Positions 1-9,051 of a DNA stretch of 45,702 nucleotides are shown here, piece after piece. The translations under genes and the position numbers were made by a program. Location of the stretch: NCBI GenBank assembly GCA_002686995.1, contig NYZC01000160.1, positions 1 to 45,702 of the forward strand, read 5' to 3'. Under the pieces are notes generated by a model, which worked only from the letters and a program-made list of their open reading frames with translations, did not search any database and was not told the DNA's origin. Every line of letters starts with the position of its first letter. Within the stretch, counting starts at the first letter, position 1. Origin of the DNA: Phycisphaeraceae bacterium. GTDB lineage: Bacteria; Planctomycetota; Phycisphaerae; Phycisphaerales; Phycisphaeraceae.

Positions 1-329
1 GGGACTTGCACCCGCTAGCTCGATACAGCAGGAGCCATCTCGCTTACGCTTGACGACTCCGTCAGGACGTACCATGGGGAGACAGTGTAGCGGCGCGGGA
101 CCACGGGCCGGGTGAGGAACCACGGATGGACACGGATGGAAAGACGGATGAAGGGCCGTTCTTCGACTTGTCATTGCTGCGACGGGAATCTGAATCGGAG
201 CACGCCATACTGGATCACAAGCTTATGAAGCGGATCGGAGCGAACGATGACGATTGAATTGACGGCTGATCAGGTCAATAAATGACGCTGACGGAGTTGA
301 TTACGGGGAAGTAACAATCTCTTGGGCCG
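1..329. other. Intergenic edge region without a supported gene
   Basis: I see no convincing gene here. The stretch lies downstream of the lyase gene that ends at 330 on the minus strand. It contains one arm of the 10-bp-period CACGGATG repeat (115-152). A 43-codon reading frame (126-257) starts inside that repeat and has no family resemblance I recognise, so it is not called. The first 20 bases have the look of the boundary of a repeat or element cut by the window edge, but this cannot be resolved from one end. Confidence 0.5.
115..152. repeat. Single arm of 10-bp-period CACGGATG array
   Basis: The sequence begins GAGGAACCACGGATGGACAC and continues with further CACGGATGGA and GACGGATG units spaced 10 bp apart. 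It is the same motif, in the same orientation, as the left arm at 37193-37235. No facing inverted arm (CATCCGTG) is present between 150 and 330, so this is a solitary or half element. Confidence 0.75.
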
Positions 330-3005
330 CTACACACGATGGGTGGCGTCGGGCAAGGGCGCCGTGCTTACCACGCCGGCGCTCACCGGCTCGACGCTGA
401 GCGGTGACGGGACGCGCTCGCGGTCGGGCATGGTGCGGCGCCGCTCGCGCCAGCGGTCGGCGGCGGCGGCGAACCCGTCGGGGTCTTTCGTCATCGCGTC
501 CGCGACGATCCGCAGCAGCGGCGGGATGTAGCCGCTGAACCAGATCCCCTGGAAGTCCATCATCTCACGGTTGCGGATCTCTTCCGCGACGTCGTGAAAG
601 TTCGTCGACACGATATGCCAGGCGTAAGCGGCGAAGTTCACGTCGCCGGTCATGGCGTACCCATAGCACACCGTCGTGCACTGGTAGGCAAGCGTATCCA
701 TGGGCGCCTGCCAGGCCCAGTACTCGGCCTCCGTGAGGATGAGCTCTCGAAGCGGCTCGGAGGCAAAAAGGCGCAGGGCCGCGTCGTAGATCTGGAAGTT
801 GTTGCCGTAACATGCCTCGGGCCAGCCCGGCGGCTGCACGAACGCCTCGTCACCGCGATCGCCTCGCGTCAGGATCGTGTAGGGGAATCGGCCGGGCGCC
901 GGCACCGTGCGCAACAGCCAGTTGAGCGACCGCGAAGCGGTGTCCGCATAACGCTGTTCCCACGTCGCCTGGTACACGTCCATCAGGATCGACATCGGCC
1001 CGGCGAACTCGCGGTACATGTAGCCGTTGCGACACGAAACGATGCCCGACGGTTCCTGCGTGTCGATCACGTGATCGGCCGCCTCGGTGGCGACGTCGAG
1101 CAAGCGGCGGTTGCCGGTGAAGTAGTAGTCAGTCAGGATGCCGCTGACGATCGAGTGCGATGGGCTCGGGCCCCCGCTCCACTGGTGAGCGCTGTGATAG
1201 TGCATCAGACCGACGTGCTCGGGATGGCTCGGGTGGGCGTGAATGAAACCCACGTCCGCCACACAACGCGCGTAGCGCTCGGCAATCAGCAGATGGTCGC
1301 GCAGACCCGTGCGGGCGAATTGATGCCACGCGGCCATGATCAGGTCGGCCGCCTCGTTGTGGAAGGGGCCGACGTAGCGAAGGGCCTTGCTCGGATCCCT
1401 TTCGCGATACAGAAGATAGACCCAGCCCGTCGGATTCGAGTGTGCGCACACGAGATTTCCGTACCGCCACATGCCGTAGAGGCGGCAGGGCTCGACAGGT
1501 TCGACCACGACCCGGTCGAACACATCGTCGATGTCCTTGTCAATCTGCGCGAAACGCGGATCACCGCGCGGATAGAAGTGCCCGAGCGCCCCGGTCGAGC
1601 AGACGTGCGACGGATCGGCGACGGCCACGAGAGGCTCGCGCACGCACGCGGCCAGCGCCCGCGCCTGTTCGTCCGTGACGCCAGTGGGCGACAATCGCAG
1701 GTGGACCTCGGTCGTCTTGGCGGCGCCGGCGCCGTCGTCGACGCCGGTGTCGTTGTAGCTCATCACCCGACCTTGCGCGTGTTTCTCGAGCACCGCCTCC
1801 ACCCATGCCGCTTCCTTGAGGTTGCCAGGGTTCAGGCTCTTGAGGTTTAGCGGCGCGGTCGGGCGCTCGGCGATGAGCCGACGGATCTCGTCCTCGTCGC
1901 GGCTCGGGTTGGCTTTGGAGGCGCCAAACAGGATGGCGTGCTCCTTGTAGGGCGTCGTGAAGGCCATGTGATGCGCATGGGATTGCGGCCAGACCTGCAC
2001 GTCGATCGAGTCGCGATCGACGGCCAGGCCTTTGGGGTACTCCTGCCACCAGTACCGCACGGCCGCGATCGCGCCGGCCCGATCGCCGTTGAGCGACGCC
2101 CACCCGCCTGCCTTTCCCCCCTCACCGAGCACGCGATCGTCGCGGGTCGCGTCATAGTGCCGATCGTCGCGCTGAACGATCTGCAGGGCGTCCCCGCGGT
2201 CGGATGTGTAAACCTGCTGTTCGCCCCCCAGCGCCGTTCGCGGGCTCGACCCGAATTCAAGTGGCCACACCATCCCGACGGCGGACAGCTCGACGTCGTC
2301 GGGCTCCTGATCGAAGACGAACGTGTGAAAGACCCGCAGGTCGGCCAGCCCGGCAAACAGATGGATCCGCAATGTGTACGGACACATCCGCGGGCCCCGC
2401 TCCATCGCGTGGTGTCCGTCGATCCGTACGCTCGCCCGCAGCGGCCCTCTCTCCTCGATCGTGACCTGCGGCGGCGGACCGGCGCGGCACGAGTCGTACG
2501 TGCGACCGTGCTGGTCCTTGATATAGAGGTAGGGTGGCGCCGTGTCGCATAAGAGGTCACGCCAGCCATCAGCGGCGCGAACGGCCAGACGCTCGAACGG
2601 GTTCGAGTTGGGCACCCTTGCCTCGTGCGCCCGCGCGGGGCGCAGGTCCAGTCGCAGGGCTCCGGTGTCCACCCTGACCAGGCCGTCGTCTTCGCTCACC
2701 ATGACAGCCGGCGTGGGGGCCGGCGGCGACCCTTTGACGGGGTACTCGAGATACAGTTCGGGTTCGGCTCCGCCCGTCGCGTCGACCTGCGTGTCGATCA
2801 GGAGCCACTTCACGAAACGCCGGTCGGGATGCCACGTCGCCAGGCATTGGGTCTGGATAGGAAGCGCGACACCTGCCGCGTCACACAGGCGAACCGGCGC
2901 ACCGTGTTCGAGCGCGCCGTCCGCAAAGGGAATGCCGAACGTCACGGGCCAACGCTCATACGAGACCCCCTCGAGCCCGGCGAGCTTGATGATGATCCGT
3001 GTCAC
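330..3005 (-). CDS. PcRGLX/YetA-like exo-rhamnogalacturonan lyase-family protein
   Basis: The 891-residue product looks like the PcRGLX/YetA family, whose founder is an exo-acting rhamnogalacturonan lyase. Residues about 1-90 resemble the N-terminal RIFT-like barrel (motif RWPVTFGIPFADGAL). The middle part carries YTLRIHLFAGLADLRVFHTFVF, typical of the central beta domain, and the second half is rich in Trp, His and Tyr helices resembling an alpha/alpha toroid. There is no signal peptide, so it should act in the cytoplasm on imported oligosaccharides. The start is a GTG at 3005 with AGGAT about 8 nt upstream. The last 40 residues form a polar, Pro-rich tail. It is transcribed divergently from the DUF4091 operon. 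Family assignment is fairly secure; the substrate is inference. Confidence 0.6.
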   Translation of the reverse strand: MTRIIIKLAGLEGVSYERWPVTFGIPFADGALEHGAPVRLCDAAGVALPIQTQCLATWHPDRRFVKWLLIDTQVDATGGAEPELYLEYPVKGSPPAPTPAVMVSEDDGLVRVDTGALRLDLRPARAHEARVPNSNPFERLAVRAADGWRDLLCDTAPPYLYIKDQHGRTYDSCRAGPPPQVTIEERGPLRASVRIDGHHAMERGPRMCPYTLRIHLFAGLADLRVFHTFVFDQEPDDVELSAVGMVWPLEFGSSPRTALGGEQQVYTSDRGDALQIVQRDDRHYDATRDDRVLGEGGKAGGWASLNGDRAGAIAAVRYWWQEYPKGLAVDRDSIDVQVWPQSHAHHMAFTTPYKEHAILFGASKANPSRDEDEIRRLIAERPTAPLNLKSLNPGNLKEAAWVEAVLEKHAQGRVMSYNDTGVDDGAGAAKTTEVHLRLSPTGVTDEQARALAACVREPLVAVADPSHVCSTGALGHFYPRGDPRFAQIDKDIDDVFDRVVVEPVEPCRLYGMWRYGNLVCAHSNPTGWVYLLYRERDPSKALRYVGPFHNEAADLIMAAWHQFARTGLRDHLLIAERYARCVADVGFIHAHPSHPEHVGLMHYHSAHQWSGGPSPSHSIVSGILTDYYFTGNRRLLDVATEAADHVIDTQEPSGIVSCRNGYMYREFAGPMSILMDVYQATWEQRYADTASRSLNWLLRTVPAPGRFPYTILTRGDRGDEAFVQPPGWPEACYGNNFQIYDAALRLFASEPLRELILTEAEYWAWQAPMDTLAYQCTTVCYGYAMTGDVNFAAYAWHIVSTNFHDVAEEIRNREMMDFQGIWFSGYIPPLLRIVADAMTKDPDGFAAAADRWRERRRTMPDRERVPSPLSVEPVSAGVVSTAPLPDATHRV

Positions 3006-3340
3006 GGTGTGATCCTGAAGAGAGGGACAGTCATCGTTCGACTGGACCCGACATCTCCGGTCTTACCGAGTCCTCGTACGAACGGTACCATTCTATGGTC
3101 CCGGCCCACGGCAAGACGCTCCGATGAGCGCCTGTCGACGCGATGGCGCCTGACCGGCGCTGAGCATCGGCCGGGGCCTGTTTCATTCTGGCGGTCTCCA
3201 ACACGCCCCTCGCCTCGACGACGAGACGGTGGGACGGTGGGACGGCAAGAGTGTACGATCGGCGCAAGACGCAAGAGCATGAAGCGGCGCGGTCCAACAG
3301 TCCAGGCCACAGCGACGTGTTACCCAGATTGGAACCCGAC
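3006..3340. other. Divergent intergenic region between lyase and DUF4091 operon
   Basis: This 335-bp gap separates two divergent transcription units and must hold the promoters of both. I could not single out a convincing sigma-70 promoter. It contains a small perfect tandem repeat, GACGGTGG twice plus a partial third copy (3225-3245). No RNA gene or ORF is supported. Confidence 0.5.
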
Positions 3341-5413
3341 ATGTTGGCTGTTCCACGACTCCCGCGTTTCACGGTCGTCTGCTCGGCCGTGATGGGCGTG
3401 CTTTTGACGATCGGCGGGCCGGGCGGCGCGGCCCGGGCGGAGGTTCATGGAATCGAAGCCGAAACGCTGGTCGGGCCGGAACTGGCGGACCAGATTCAGT
3501 CCAATTGGCGGGCGTCCAACCGGCTCCAGTTTGTCGTGCACAAGGACACGTTGACCTGGACGGTGCCGGTCGACGGCGGTCGGGGATACCGCTTGTGGAT
3601 GCTCGGGCGAAGCGGGTGGAGCAAGGATCACCGCTTCGGGGGCGACGGGCAGTACTTCGCGATCGTGGGTGACCGCAAACTGGTCCTGACCGCTCAGCGC
3701 CAGACGCTGTTGTTCCAGACGAACGAATCCAACTTCGTCTGGTTTCGATCCGAGCCGTTCGAGCTTGCACCGGGTCGACAGACGTTCACGGCCGGCTGCA
3801 CGTGGGATTGGGGCAAGATCGACGGGATGGTCTTGACGAATGAGCCGTTCGAGCCCCCGAAACCAGGCCCGGGGGCGATTCCGCGCGAGATTCAGAACCT
3901 TACGTTCTCCCCGACCGTCTGGATCTCGGACCCCTACGCGCCGTTCAACACCGGTATGGCCCCGCCCGACGACCGGTCGGAACCACGGATCAAGCTTCTG
4001 GCCGCACGAAACGCATCGGCCTATGCGTCGGTGCGGATTCATCATCCGGCCGGGGCGGTCTGGCCGGCCCATCTGCGCCTGCGCATGACGGCGCTCAAAA
4101 CGAACGAGGGTCGGGCGCTGCCCGACGATTGTGTCAGCCTGCACCGCCTCGCCACGCTCAGCGCCGCGTTCGGCGGACCGGGGCTCGTGGGAACGGACGC
4201 CCTGCCGCGCCTCGGACCGCTCGGATACGTCGAACTGGCGCGCGGAACGACGGGCTGTGTCTGGGTCGTGTTGCGGATGGGCCGCGACCAGGAACCGGGC
4301 GTCTATCGCGGGTCGCTGGTCCTCGAGGACCAGCACACCATGACGAGGATGAAGGTACCCGTCGAAGTCGAACTGGCCAACGTGAACCTTCCGGACCGGA
4401 CGGACCTGGCCGTGTACACGTGGTGGCGGCACACGTATGCCAGCGACGCCCAGTGGGACGAGATCGTGAACCAGGGGATCAATACGTTCGGCGTCATTAT
4501 CCTCGGGCCCGTTGCCTATACGTTTGATGACGACGCCAACCTGGTCGGCGAGTGTCGATTCCACGAGGACCTGCGGCACTTCGTCGATGCCCAGGAGCGA
4601 ACCGGGGGGTATCAACTGATCGAGTGGTATTTCAGAGGCGGCGCCCCGATCGCCCGGTCGATGCAAGGCAACGGGGAAGGGGATAGCGAAACGGATTTCA
4701 AGTACATGACACCCGCGTGGAAGAAGGCGTTTGCCGCGCTGATCAAGGAGGTGCACGGTTACTTCGAGTCGCGCGGCCTGCCTCGCGAGCGACTTCTCCA
4801 TTACATCTTCGACGAGAACCTGAGCGACAGCTTCATCGAGACGGCCAGGTTCATCAAGGACCTCGATCCGACGTACAAGGTGTTCAACAACGGATGGGGC
4901 GACCTCGAGACGTTCAAGAAAGCGGCGCCGTACGTGGACGTGTGGTGCCCGCACGTGAACCACCTGGCGGGCATGGCCAAGGACGGCCTGATGGACTATC
5001 TACGATCCACCGGCAAACCGATCTGGAGCTACGACGAAAGCTACCACCAGCGTGCCGCCAGTCCGTATGCCAAGTATCGATACAAGTTCTGGCTCACGTA
5101 CAAATACGATCTGCAAGGTTGTGGCTTCTGGAAACATCACGGCCTGCCCGGCCTGACCTACGAACCCAACTACGGCACGCGAGTCACGAGCCGTCGTTAC
5201 GAAGGATGGATGTCAGGGATCGAGGACTATAAGCTGCTCACGATGTTAGAGGCGTTTGCCGAGTCCGGCGCCCAGGCCGCCGGCGAGGCGAAGACCCTTC
5301 TCGACGAGGCGGTGCGCGAGGTCTGTGCACGATCCGCTGACACGCGCCGGGCCGCCGCGTACCGCGACCGGATTATTCGCTTGCTCGCGAAGGAGAATCC
5401 GTCCTCGCACTGA
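3341..5413 (+). CDS. Exported DUF4091 (GH123-like) glycoside hydrolase
   Basis: The 690-residue product starts at ATG 3341, chosen because it gives a clean signal peptide (hydrophobic core VVCSAVMGVLLTIGG, AxA-type cleavage after GGAARA). An upstream in-frame start at 3251 would bury that signal. After a beta-rich N-terminal half, the part from about residue 350 matches the DUF4091 catalytic region related to GH123 hexosaminidases: LAVYTWWRHTY, YMTPAWKKAF, then D491-E492 in HYIFDENL. Adjacent Asp-Glu is the catalytic arrangement in GH123. The closing part has GCGFWKHHGLPG and RYEGWMSGIEDYKLL, also typical. It leads an operon with the nitrilase-like gene 24 nt downstream. It probably hydrolyses a sugar polymer outside the cytoplasm; the linkage is unknown. 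Confidence 0.75.
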   Translation: MLAVPRLPRFTVVCSAVMGVLLTIGGPGGAARAEVHGIEAETLVGPELADQIQSNWRASNRLQFVVHKDTLTWTVPVDGGRGYRLWMLGRSGWSKDHRFGGDGQYFAIVGDRKLVLTAQRQTLLFQTNESNFVWFRSEPFELAPGRQTFTAGCTWDWGKIDGMVLTNEPFEPPKPGPGAIPREIQNLTFSPTVWISDPYAPFNTGMAPPDDRSEPRIKLLAARNASAYASVRIHHPAGAVWPAHLRLRMTALKTNEGRALPDDCVSLHRLATLSAAFGGPGLVGTDALPRLGPLGYVELARGTTGCVWVVLRMGRDQEPGVYRGSLVLEDQHTMTRMKVPVEVELANVNLPDRTDLAVYTWWRHTYASDAQWDEIVNQGINTFGVIILGPVAYTFDDDANLVGECRFHEDLRHFVDAQERTGGYQLIEWYFRGGAPIARSMQGNGEGDSETDFKYMTPAWKKAFAALIKEVHGYFESRGLPRERLLHYIFDENLSDSFIETARFIKDLDPTYKVFNNGWGDLETFKKAAPYVDVWCPHVNHLAGMAKDGLMDYLRSTGKPIWSYDESYHQRAASPYAKYRYKFWLTYKYDLQGCGFWKHHGLPGLTYEPNYGTRVTSRRYEGWMSGIEDYKLLTMLEAFAESGAQAAGEAKTLLDEAVREVCARSADTRRAAAYRDRIIRLLAKENPSSH

Positions 5414-5437
5414 ACACTCGTACTCGGATTCTCAATC

Positions 5438-6268
5438 ATGTACCGACAGATCAAGGTCGCGGCGATCTCGGCCAAGCCGCGAAAGTGGGACAAGCCGGGC
5501 AACGCCGACAAACTGGAGCAGTTCTTCCGTCGGGCGTCGCGGACGAAGGCCGACCTGATCGTGGCACCGGAGGCCATGCTCGACGGGTACGTGGCCATGG
5601 AGGTGATCGGCGACGCGCAGAAGGCGGCCGCGATGCGCGAACTGGCCGAGCCGATCAATGGGCCGTGCATCAAACGATTTCAGAAGCTGGCGGGGCAGTT
5701 GGGCAGATGCCTCGTGTTCGGATTCACCGAGCGCTCGGGCCGGAACCTTTACAACACGGCGATTTTCCTCGATCAGCGGGGTCGCGTGTGCGGGAGGCAT
5801 CGCAAGACGCACTTGTACGAGGGGTCTGACGCGACATGGTGGTTCAATCGGATTGGCCGAACGCTGCGGGCGTTCGACACACCGTTCGGACGGGCGGGGA
5901 TGATCATCTGCGCCGAGCGCTGGAACCCGGACATCGCCCGTGCCCTCGTGCTCGACGGGGCGCAGATGCTGATCATCCCGTCGTTCGGCGACCGATCGAA
6001 AGCGCAGAACGAAACGGTGCTCGCCCGGGCGCGGGAGAACGGCGTCCCGATCGTCGAAGCGAGCGTCGGGGTCAACATGATCGTGAGCAAGGGCGAGATG
6101 GTCGCGTACAAATGGGGCGCGGATGAAATCACGACCGCGACGATCGACATCCCGTTTCCGCCGTCGGCCAGGGCGGCACGTAAGGCGGAGCGGGCATATC
6201 TGAAGTGGCAGGGCCCGGAGATGTCACGGCGCTACCGGCGGACGATGAAGCGCGTGGGAAAGATCTGA
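5438..6268 (+). CDS. Carbon-nitrogen hydrolase (nitrilase superfamily)
   Basis: The 276-residue protein has the full Glu-Lys-Cys triad of the nitrilase superfamily: E45 in APEAMLDGY, K123 in HRKTHLYEG and C158 in GMIICAERW. Members cleave C-N bonds in nitriles, amides or carbamoyl compounds in the cytoplasm. No signal peptide is present, and the length is normal for a single-domain amidase. It sits 24 nt after the DUF4091 gene and 18 nt before a permease gene, so it is probably co-transcribed. A role on an amide-bearing breakdown product, such as one from an N-acetylated sugar, is only suggested by that context. Catalytic assignment is confident; the substrate is unknown. Confidence 0.85.
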   Translation: MYRQIKVAAISAKPRKWDKPGNADKLEQFFRRASRTKADLIVAPEAMLDGYVAMEVIGDAQKAAAMRELAEPINGPCIKRFQKLAGQLGRCLVFGFTERSGRNLYNTAIFLDQRGRVCGRHRKTHLYEGSDATWWFNRIGRTLRAFDTPFGRAGMIICAERWNPDIARALVLDGAQMLIIPSFGDRSKAQNETVLARARENGVPIVEASVGVNMIVSKGEMVAYKWGADEITTATIDIPFPPSARAARKAERAYLKWQGPEMSRRYRRTMKRVGKI

Positions 6269-6286
6269 GCTGTTGACCTGGAAAAC

Positions 6287-6937
6287 ATGACACCTTCGCG
6301 CCAAACTCAGCTCTCGTGGCGGAAGACCTTCCGCCTCGCCTGGCACGGCATCCGGGCGCGGCGGCTGCGATCGCTCCTGGTGATGGGCGGAATCATCCTG
6401 GCCGTCGCGTTTCTCGCGTACATCATGAGCGCCGACGCCCTGCTGCGTCGTATCGTGGAGCAGGGACCGGCGCCGCTGGTGTCCGAACTGGAGCGTCTCG
6501 GCGTGCTGGCCGAACTGGACGACGCCGACGCCGCGATTCAGACGCGCTGGATGATCGGCCTGGCGCTGCTCATCTGCCTGGTCGGCGTTCTCAACGCCAT
6601 GCTGCTGAGCGTCACCGAACGCTTCGCGGAGATCGGCACGATGAAGTGTCTCGGCGCTCACGACGGCATGATCATTCGCCTGTTTCTGCTGGAGAGCCTG
6701 TTTCAGGGTCTCGCCGGCACGGGGCTCGGCGTCGTGATCGGCGTCGGCTTCGCCGTGATCGAAGCGTCCGTTCGCTACGGCACGATCGTGCTGTCGCTTC
6801 TCCCGCTCGAGAGCTTGCTGCGGAGTGCGGGCACATGTCTGCTCGCCGGCACGATCCTGACGGTCATCGCCGCGGTCTACCCGGCCCGCCGCGCCGCCCG
6901 CATGCAGCCGGTTGCCGCCTTGCGCCATGAGGTCTGA
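6287..6937 (+). CDS. Minimal FtsX-like ABC transporter permease
   Basis: The 216-residue protein has a basic amphipathic N-terminus (TFRLAWHGIRARRLRSLL), one membrane segment (about 29-50), a short loop of about 35 residues, and then the conserved FtsX/MacB C-terminal block with three membrane segments. That block carries LVGVLNAMLLSVTERFAEIGTMKCLGA and ends PARRAARMQPVAALR. MacB/LolC-type permeases normally have around 200 residues of periplasmic domain between segments 1 and 2, so this is an unusually small version. The frame is intact and the loop reads naturally, so it is not obviously broken. Its stop is 2 nt before the ATPase start, indicating a permease-ATPase pair that probably dimerises. 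Cargo is unknown. Confidence 0.8.
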   Translation: MTPSRQTQLSWRKTFRLAWHGIRARRLRSLLVMGGIILAVAFLAYIMSADALLRRIVEQGPAPLVSELERLGVLAELDDADAAIQTRWMIGLALLICLVGVLNAMLLSVTERFAEIGTMKCLGAHDGMIIRLFLLESLFQGLAGTGLGVVIGVGFAVIEASVRYGTIVLSLLPLESLLRSAGTCLLAGTILTVIAAVYPARRAARMQPVAALRHEV

Positions 6938-6939
6938 AC

Positions 6940-7752
6940 ATGAATGAAGCGTCCGAAAGCAGCGACCCGTCCGCCGGGCAGCGGGATGACGCCGTTCCGC
7001 TGAGCGGTCCGGTCATCCGCGCCCTCTCCGTACGCAAGACCTACCGGCTCGGCGCGGAGTCGATTCACGCGCTCCGGGGCGTCGACCTGTCGGTCGCGTG
7101 CGGCGAGTACGTGTCGATCATGGGCCCGAGCGGGTCCGGCAAGAGCACCCTCTTCAACGTCATCGGGGGGCTGGACAAGCCCGACGACGGGCAGGTCTTC
7201 ATCGACGAGGTCGACGTCGCGGCCCTCGACACGTTCGAGCTGGCGTGGCTTCGCTGTCACAAGATCGGGTACATCTTTCAGACCTTCAACCTGATTCCCG
7301 TGCAGAGCGCCCTGGAGAACGTGATGCTGCCGATGCTGTTCGGCGGCACATCCGACGCCGACGCCCAGGATCGAGCCGCGGAGCTGCTGAAGAAGGTCGG
7401 GCTGGGTGACCGGCTGCTCAACAAGCCGACCCAGCTGTCCGGCGGCCAGCAGCAGCGCGTCGCCATCGCCCGGGCCCTGGCCAACGATCCGGCGATCATC
7501 CTCGCCGACGAGCCGACGGGAAACCTCGACCTGGCCACGGGCGAGCAGATCATCCTCATCCTCAAACAGCTGACCGAAGACAGCGACGTGACCGTCATCA
7601 GCGCCACCCACGACCACAAGATGCTCGCCGCCTCCCACCGCGTGGTCTACCTGACGGACGGAAGGATCACGAACATTCTCGATCGCGATCAGATTGATAT
7701 TCAGGTGGGGAGCATCGGAACGGGCGGCACGCTGGCGGGCTCCGCGGATTAG
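6940..7752 (+). CDS. ABC transporter ATP-binding protein, LolD/MacB type
   Basis: The 270-residue nucleotide-binding protein has Walker [11 protein letters not shown]-loop [10 protein letters not shown], signature [15 protein letters not shown], Walker [13 protein letters not shown] and H-loop SATHD. The VQSALENV and DEPTGNLD sequences mark the LolD/MacB/FtsE branch, whose members work by mechanotransmission with FtsX-type permeases. A 30-residue polar N-terminal extension precedes the domain. The ribosome site GAGGT lies inside the end of the permease gene, which ends 2 nt upstream. It is closely similar along its whole length to the protein at 39760-40533, so the two are paralogues. Confidence 0.95.
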   Translation: MNEASESSDPSAGQRDDAVPLSGPVIRALSVRKTYRLGAESIHALRGVDLSVACGEYVSIMGPSGSGKSTLFNVIGGLDKPDDGQVFIDEVDVAALDTFELAWLRCHKIGYIFQTFNLIPVQSALENVMLPMLFGGTSDADAQDRAAELLKKVGLGDRLLNKPTQLSGGQQQRVAIARALANDPAIILADEPTGNLDLATGEQIILILKQLTEDSDVTVISATHDHKMLAASHRVVYLTDGRITNILDRDQIDIQVGSIGTGGTLAGSAD

Positions 7753-7866
7753 TTAGCGCCCCACGCCCAACGCGCTCTCCACGTCGTCAATCGACTTGTC
7801 GATCGCGCCGACGATCTCGTCCACGTCCGCGTTCGTGATGCAGAGCGGTGGTTCCGAGACAGCATT
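7753..7866 (-). pseudogene. C-terminal remnant of a class III aminotransferase
   Basis: On the minus strand, immediately beyond the ABC ATPase stop, a frame ends with SEPPLCITNADVDEIVGAID followed by about 15 residues and a TAA at 7753. PPLCIT-x-x-x-VDE followed by an amphipathic helix is the characteristic C-terminal tail of class III (ornithine/AGXT2-like) aminotransferases. Upstream of this tail (7867-7980) no frame continues the enzyme, so only the last 35-40 codons survive. It lies convergent to the ABC operon and in front of an intact amidohydrolase gene. Confidence 0.65.
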
Positions 7867-7984
7867 GACCTGGGCATGTTCCAGATCTTGTCGAAGAGCC
7901 TGCCCGACGCACGGATCCGAAGTACAATCTGCACGGTGTCCAACGGTACGCCGAACCGACGACAGAACGAGGGGCACTTCCGCG

Positions 7985-8998
7985 ATGCCCGACGCATCCC
8001 CATCATTCCAACTTGCTGACGCGGATGTGGAATTCTTCAATCGGGAGCTGGCGTCGTTCGTGCCCGATCGCGTCTTCGATTCGCATCTGCACCTCGGACG
8101 GCGCAGCGACTATGCCCCGATGCATCAGAAGCTCGTCGCGAACACGCCGGAAGTCGCTGACATGCCGACCTACCGGGCGCACATGGAGTGGCTGGCCCCC
8201 GGCCGGCGCCTGGTCGGCGGGCTGGTGTTGCCCACGACGCTCGCGGGCGAGCGCATGGACGAAGGCAATGCCCGGGCCGCGGAGGAAGCGCGACGCGATG
8301 CGGGGTCGACCAGTGCCGTCATCGTGCACCCGGACATGACCGCGGACAAGCTGCGCCTGGACATCGAAACGCACAAGCCCGCCGCCCTCAAGCCGTACCA
8401 TCTGATGTCCGCTCGCCGCCCGACGGGCGACTCCCATATGAACGAGTTTCTGCCCGAGCACACCGTCGCGGTCGCCGACGAGTACGGTCTGCCGGTCGTC
8501 ATGCACATGGTGCGGGCCAGGGCGCTCGCGGATCCGAGCAACCAGCAGATGATCCGCGATTACTGCACGAAATATCCGAAGATGAAGATGGTGCTCGCCC
8601 ACTGCGCGCGGGGGTTTAACCCGAGTCATACGGCCGACGGCATCGAGAGCCTGGTGGGCCTCGAAAATGTCTACTTCGACAACTCCTGCAACTGCGAGGC
8701 AGGCGCCCACATCGCGATCCTGCGCGCCTTCGGTCCGGATCGCCTCATGTGGGGCAGCGACTATCCGTTCTCCAACATGCGCGGCAAGTGCGTCGCATTC
8801 AACGACTCCTTCACATGGTTCTACGACTGCGACCATGACTTGGGCCCCTACTCGATCGACGCAAACCAGAAGTTCACGCTCGTGGGGCTCGAGTGCCTGC
8901 GCGCCCTGAAGTTCGCGTGCATGGCCTGTGGCCTGTCCAATTCACAGGTAGAGGATGTCTTCTACAACAACGCCGTGCGCCTGTACGGGCGATCCTGA
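7985..8998 (+). CDS. Amidohydrolase-family metal-dependent hydrolase (Amidohydro_2 type)
   Basis: The start at ATG 7985 is preferred over an in-frame codon at 7796 because GAGGGG precedes it and the family similarity begins just after it. The 337-residue product shows the metal-binding pattern of the TIM-barrel amidohydrolases: HLH in FDSHLHLGRR, a strand-5 His in VVMHMVRA, a strand-6 His in LAHCARGF, and the terminal Asp in MWGSDYPFSN. No signal peptide is seen. Relatives include decarboxylases and lactonases of the Amidohydro_2 family, so a lactone or carboxylate substrate is possible but unproven. The gene stands alone, convergent with the sugar isomerase gene. Confidence 0.8.
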   Translation: MPDASPSFQLADADVEFFNRELASFVPDRVFDSHLHLGRRSDYAPMHQKLVANTPEVADMPTYRAHMEWLAPGRRLVGGLVLPTTLAGERMDEGNARAAEEARRDAGSTSAVIVHPDMTADKLRLDIETHKPAALKPYHLMSARRPTGDSHMNEFLPEHTVAVADEYGLPVVMHMVRARALADPSNQQMIRDYCTKYPKMKMVLAHCARGFNPSHTADGIESLVGLENVYFDNSCNCEAGAHIAILRAFGPDRLMWGSDYPFSNMRGKCVAFNDSFTWFYDCDHDLGPYSIDANQKFTLVGLECLRALKFACMACGLSNSQVEDVFYNNAVRLYGRS

Positions 8999-9051
8999 CC
9001 TGAACGATCTGAGCAGTTAAGTGTCCGCTACAACGTAGCACCCGTCCAAGA

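Noticed and set aside
126..257. A 43-codon plus-strand frame starting inside the CACGGATG repeat
   Set aside because: Its start comes from the repeat itself and the product resembles nothing I recognise.
594..1850. A 418-codon plus-strand frame
   Set aside because: Antisense to the lyase gene, whose product has consistent family motifs.
3320..4963. A 547-codon minus-strand frame
   Set aside because: Antisense to the DUF4091 glycosidase; composition is shadow-like with no domain motifs.
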